In this document: positions 6,898 through 7,256 of the stretch, piece after piece
Layout of the letters: every line of letters begins with the position of its first letter
How positions within the stretch are numbered: position 1 is the stretch's first letter
Origin: Verrucomicrobiota bacterium
GTDB taxonomy: Bacteria > Verrucomicrobiota > Verrucomicrobiia > Limisphaerales > UBA1100
DNA: 7,256 nt
Assembly: GCA_028872645.1 (NCBI GenBank)
Contig: JAPKDK010000149.1
Location: 1 to 7,256, forward strand
Reading direction: 5' to 3'
Notes under the pieces: model-generated
Seen by the model: only the letters and a program-made list of their open reading frames with translations
The model's database searches: none
What the model was told of the DNA's origin: nothing
Translations under genes and position numbers: made by a program

Positions 6898-7125
6898 ATG
6901 AAGGTGCGCATAGAATATTGCGCGGCTTGAAATTACGAGCCGCAGGCCGTCAGTTTGGCGGACCAACTTTTGAAGCTGAAGCAACGCATTTCGTCATTGG
7001 AACTGGTGCCCGGTTCCGGCGGAGTGTTTGAGGTCACAGCGGATGATAAACTGGTGTATTCCAAGCGGGCCACGGGAACATTCCCAGAGCCCAACGCCGT
7101 GCTGCAGTCCATCCAGCGACTGTAG
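6898..7125 (+). CDS. SelW-like selenoprotein (Rdx family) with in-frame TGA = selenocysteine
   Basis: Reading from ATG 6898 through the TGA at 6928-6930 to TAG 7123-7125 gives 75 residues. The start is M-K-V-R-I-E-Y-C-A-A-U-N-Y, with Sec at residue 11 and its resolving Cys at residue 8, so the redox motif is C-x-x-U. After the TGA the frame keeps family features: A-V-S-L-A-D-Q-L-L (helix after the motif), L-V-P-G-S-G-G-V-F-E-V, and Y-S-K-R-A-T-G-T-F-P-E. These are hallmarks of the SelT/SelW/SelH (Rdx, PF10262) thioredoxin-like fold, and the length is normal for bacterial members. SelW-like proteins are small cytosolic thiol/selenol oxidoreductases whose partners are poorly known. A selenocysteine tRNA gene starts 50 bases downstream on the same strand, which independently supports recoding. 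The gene diverges from the sulfatase gene. Standard callers would stop at codon 10 and lose it. The alternative, a TGA-inactivated CxxC paralogue, is unlikely given the intact frame and the adjacent selC. Confidence 0.92.
6922..6961 (+). promoter_or_regulatory. Candidate bacterial SECIS region at the Sec codon
   Basis: Bacterial SECIS elements are hairpins inside the coding sequence just after the UGA and are bound by SelB. Here CCGC (6940-6943) can pair with GCGG (6958-6961), extendable with wobble pairs between CAGG (6943-6946) and TTTG (6954-6957) if G6958 is bulged, leaving a loop of about seven bases (CCGTCAG). The stem begins nine bases after the UGA, near the roughly 11-base spacing known in E. 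coli fdhF. A competing hairpin, GCGGCTTG (6922-6929) with CGAGCCGC (6936-6943) and loop AAATTA, would bury the UGA itself. Folding was done by eye. Confidence 0.4.
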
Positions 7126-7150
7126 GCGGCGGCGCGTTGCCTCACCGCAC

Positions 7151-7172
7151 CGCGCGCGCGCGCGAAATTTTT
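7151..7172 (+). repeat. (CG)7 tract followed by AAATTTTT
   Basis: Seven consecutive CG dinucleotides occupy 7151-7164, followed by AAATTTTT at 7165-7172. The tract lies in the 50-base spacer between the selenoprotein stop and selC. Alternating CG can form a self-complementary hairpin or Z-DNA. The trailing T-run gives weak terminator character, but the stem has no defined loop, so it may only be a simple-sequence tract. Confidence 0.5.
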
Positions 7173-7175
7173 CCC

Positions 7176-7256
7176 GGAGAGTGAAGGGTGCCTGGTGGTC
7201 CCCGCGGTCTTCAAAACCGTTGTCGGTTCGTGAACGGGCCGAGGTAGGTTCGATTC
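7176..7256 (+). tRNA. selC: tRNA-Sec (anticodon TCA), 3' end cut by the window
   Basis: This is the tRNA that carries selenocysteine to UGA codons. The 5' acceptor strand is GGAGAGTG (7176-7183), eight bases as expected for bacterial tRNA-Sec. The D arm has a long stem (GGGTGCC 7186-7192 with GGTCCCC 7197-7203, one T.C mismatch and one G.T wobble) and a four-base loop TGGT. The anticodon arm is GCGGT-CTTCAAA-ACCGT (7204-7220) with anticodon TCA at 7211-7213. A long variable arm, TCGGTTCG-TGAA-CGGGCCGA (7223-7242), forms eight pairs. The T arm starts with GTAGG (7244-7248) and loop TTCGATT (7249-7255). The window ends one base into the 3' T stem, so the rest of that stem, the 3' acceptor strand and any encoded CCA are outside. 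The anticodon loop CTTCAAA equals that of E. coli selC. It may be cotranscribed with the selenoprotein gene or have its own promoter. Confidence 0.95.

Noticed and set aside
6898..6930. A 10-codon ORF ending at TGA, or a pseudogene with a nonsense mutation
   Set aside because: The frame after the TGA keeps SelW family motifs to a normal length, the TGA is at the redox-active position, and tRNA-Sec lies immediately downstream.
6928..6930. TGA reassigned genome-wide to Trp or Gly
   Set aside because: No other gene here has an in-frame TGA, tryptophan is encoded by TGG throughout, and a tRNA-Sec with anticodon TCA is present to explain this codon.
6933..7214. Minus-strand open frame of 93 codons
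   Set aside because: It overlaps the SelW-like gene and the 5' half of selC on the opposite strand and has no recognisable feature.
7176..7256. tRNA-Ser, which also has a long variable arm, or a tRNA-Trp suppressor
   Set aside because: The TCA anticodon within CTTCAAA, the eight-base acceptor strand and the four-base D loop fit tRNA-Sec; a TGA anticodon would be needed for serine and a short variable loop for tryptophan.

Overview
The window looks like a chromosomal segment from a GC-rich, probably marine or other aquatic member of the PVC bacteria, most likely Verrucomicrobiota. The inference rests on gene content: an S1 sulfatase, a GDSL-type sialate O-acetylesterase, a Tat-exported sugar-isomerase-like TIM barrel and a divergent ceramidase-like protein. 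Start sites lack clear Shine-Dalgarno sequences. The taxonomic call is inference; no phylogenetic marker is present.

Layout from left to right. Bases 1-1401 (+) hold the 3' part of a ceramidase-like gene whose true start lies before the window. It runs tail to tail, with a 4-base gap, into a minus-strand pair: an exported TIM-barrel isomerase-like protein (3749 to 2853) followed after 46 bases by a sialate O-acetylesterase-like protein (2806 to 1406). The intergenic stretch 3750-3867 contains a 9-bp inverted repeat. A small glycine-zipper lipoprotein (3868-4107, +) comes next and shares a strong bidirectional terminator (about 4121-4162) with a second minus-strand pair: an arylsulfatase-like protein (6811 to 5111) followed after 46 bases by an unrecognised secreted protein (5064 to 4177).

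The most notable part is the right end. An ATG at 6898 opens a 75-residue SelW-like (Rdx, thioredoxin-like) protein. Its redox motif is Cys-Ala-Ala-Sec, and the selenocysteine is encoded by an in-frame TGA at 6928-6930, so ordinary gene calling breaks the gene at codon 11. Fifty bases after its TAG stop a selenocysteine tRNA (selC, anticodon TCA) begins at 7176 and is cut by the window edge at 7256. The selenoprotein gene and the tRNA that reads its TGA are therefore neighbours on the same strand, which strongly supports the recoding. None of the seven protein genes here ends in TGA (five TAG, two TAA).

Functionally, the left and middle parts look like exported machinery for breaking down or remodelling modified glycans or lipids: desulfation, deacetylation and sugar isomerisation. 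The right end belongs to selenium-dependent redox biology. Nothing in the sequence shows that the two parts work together; the divergent promoter region 6812-6897 simply separates them. No insertion sequence, CRISPR array, rRNA or phage gene is visible. No gap between genes exceeds 300 bases.
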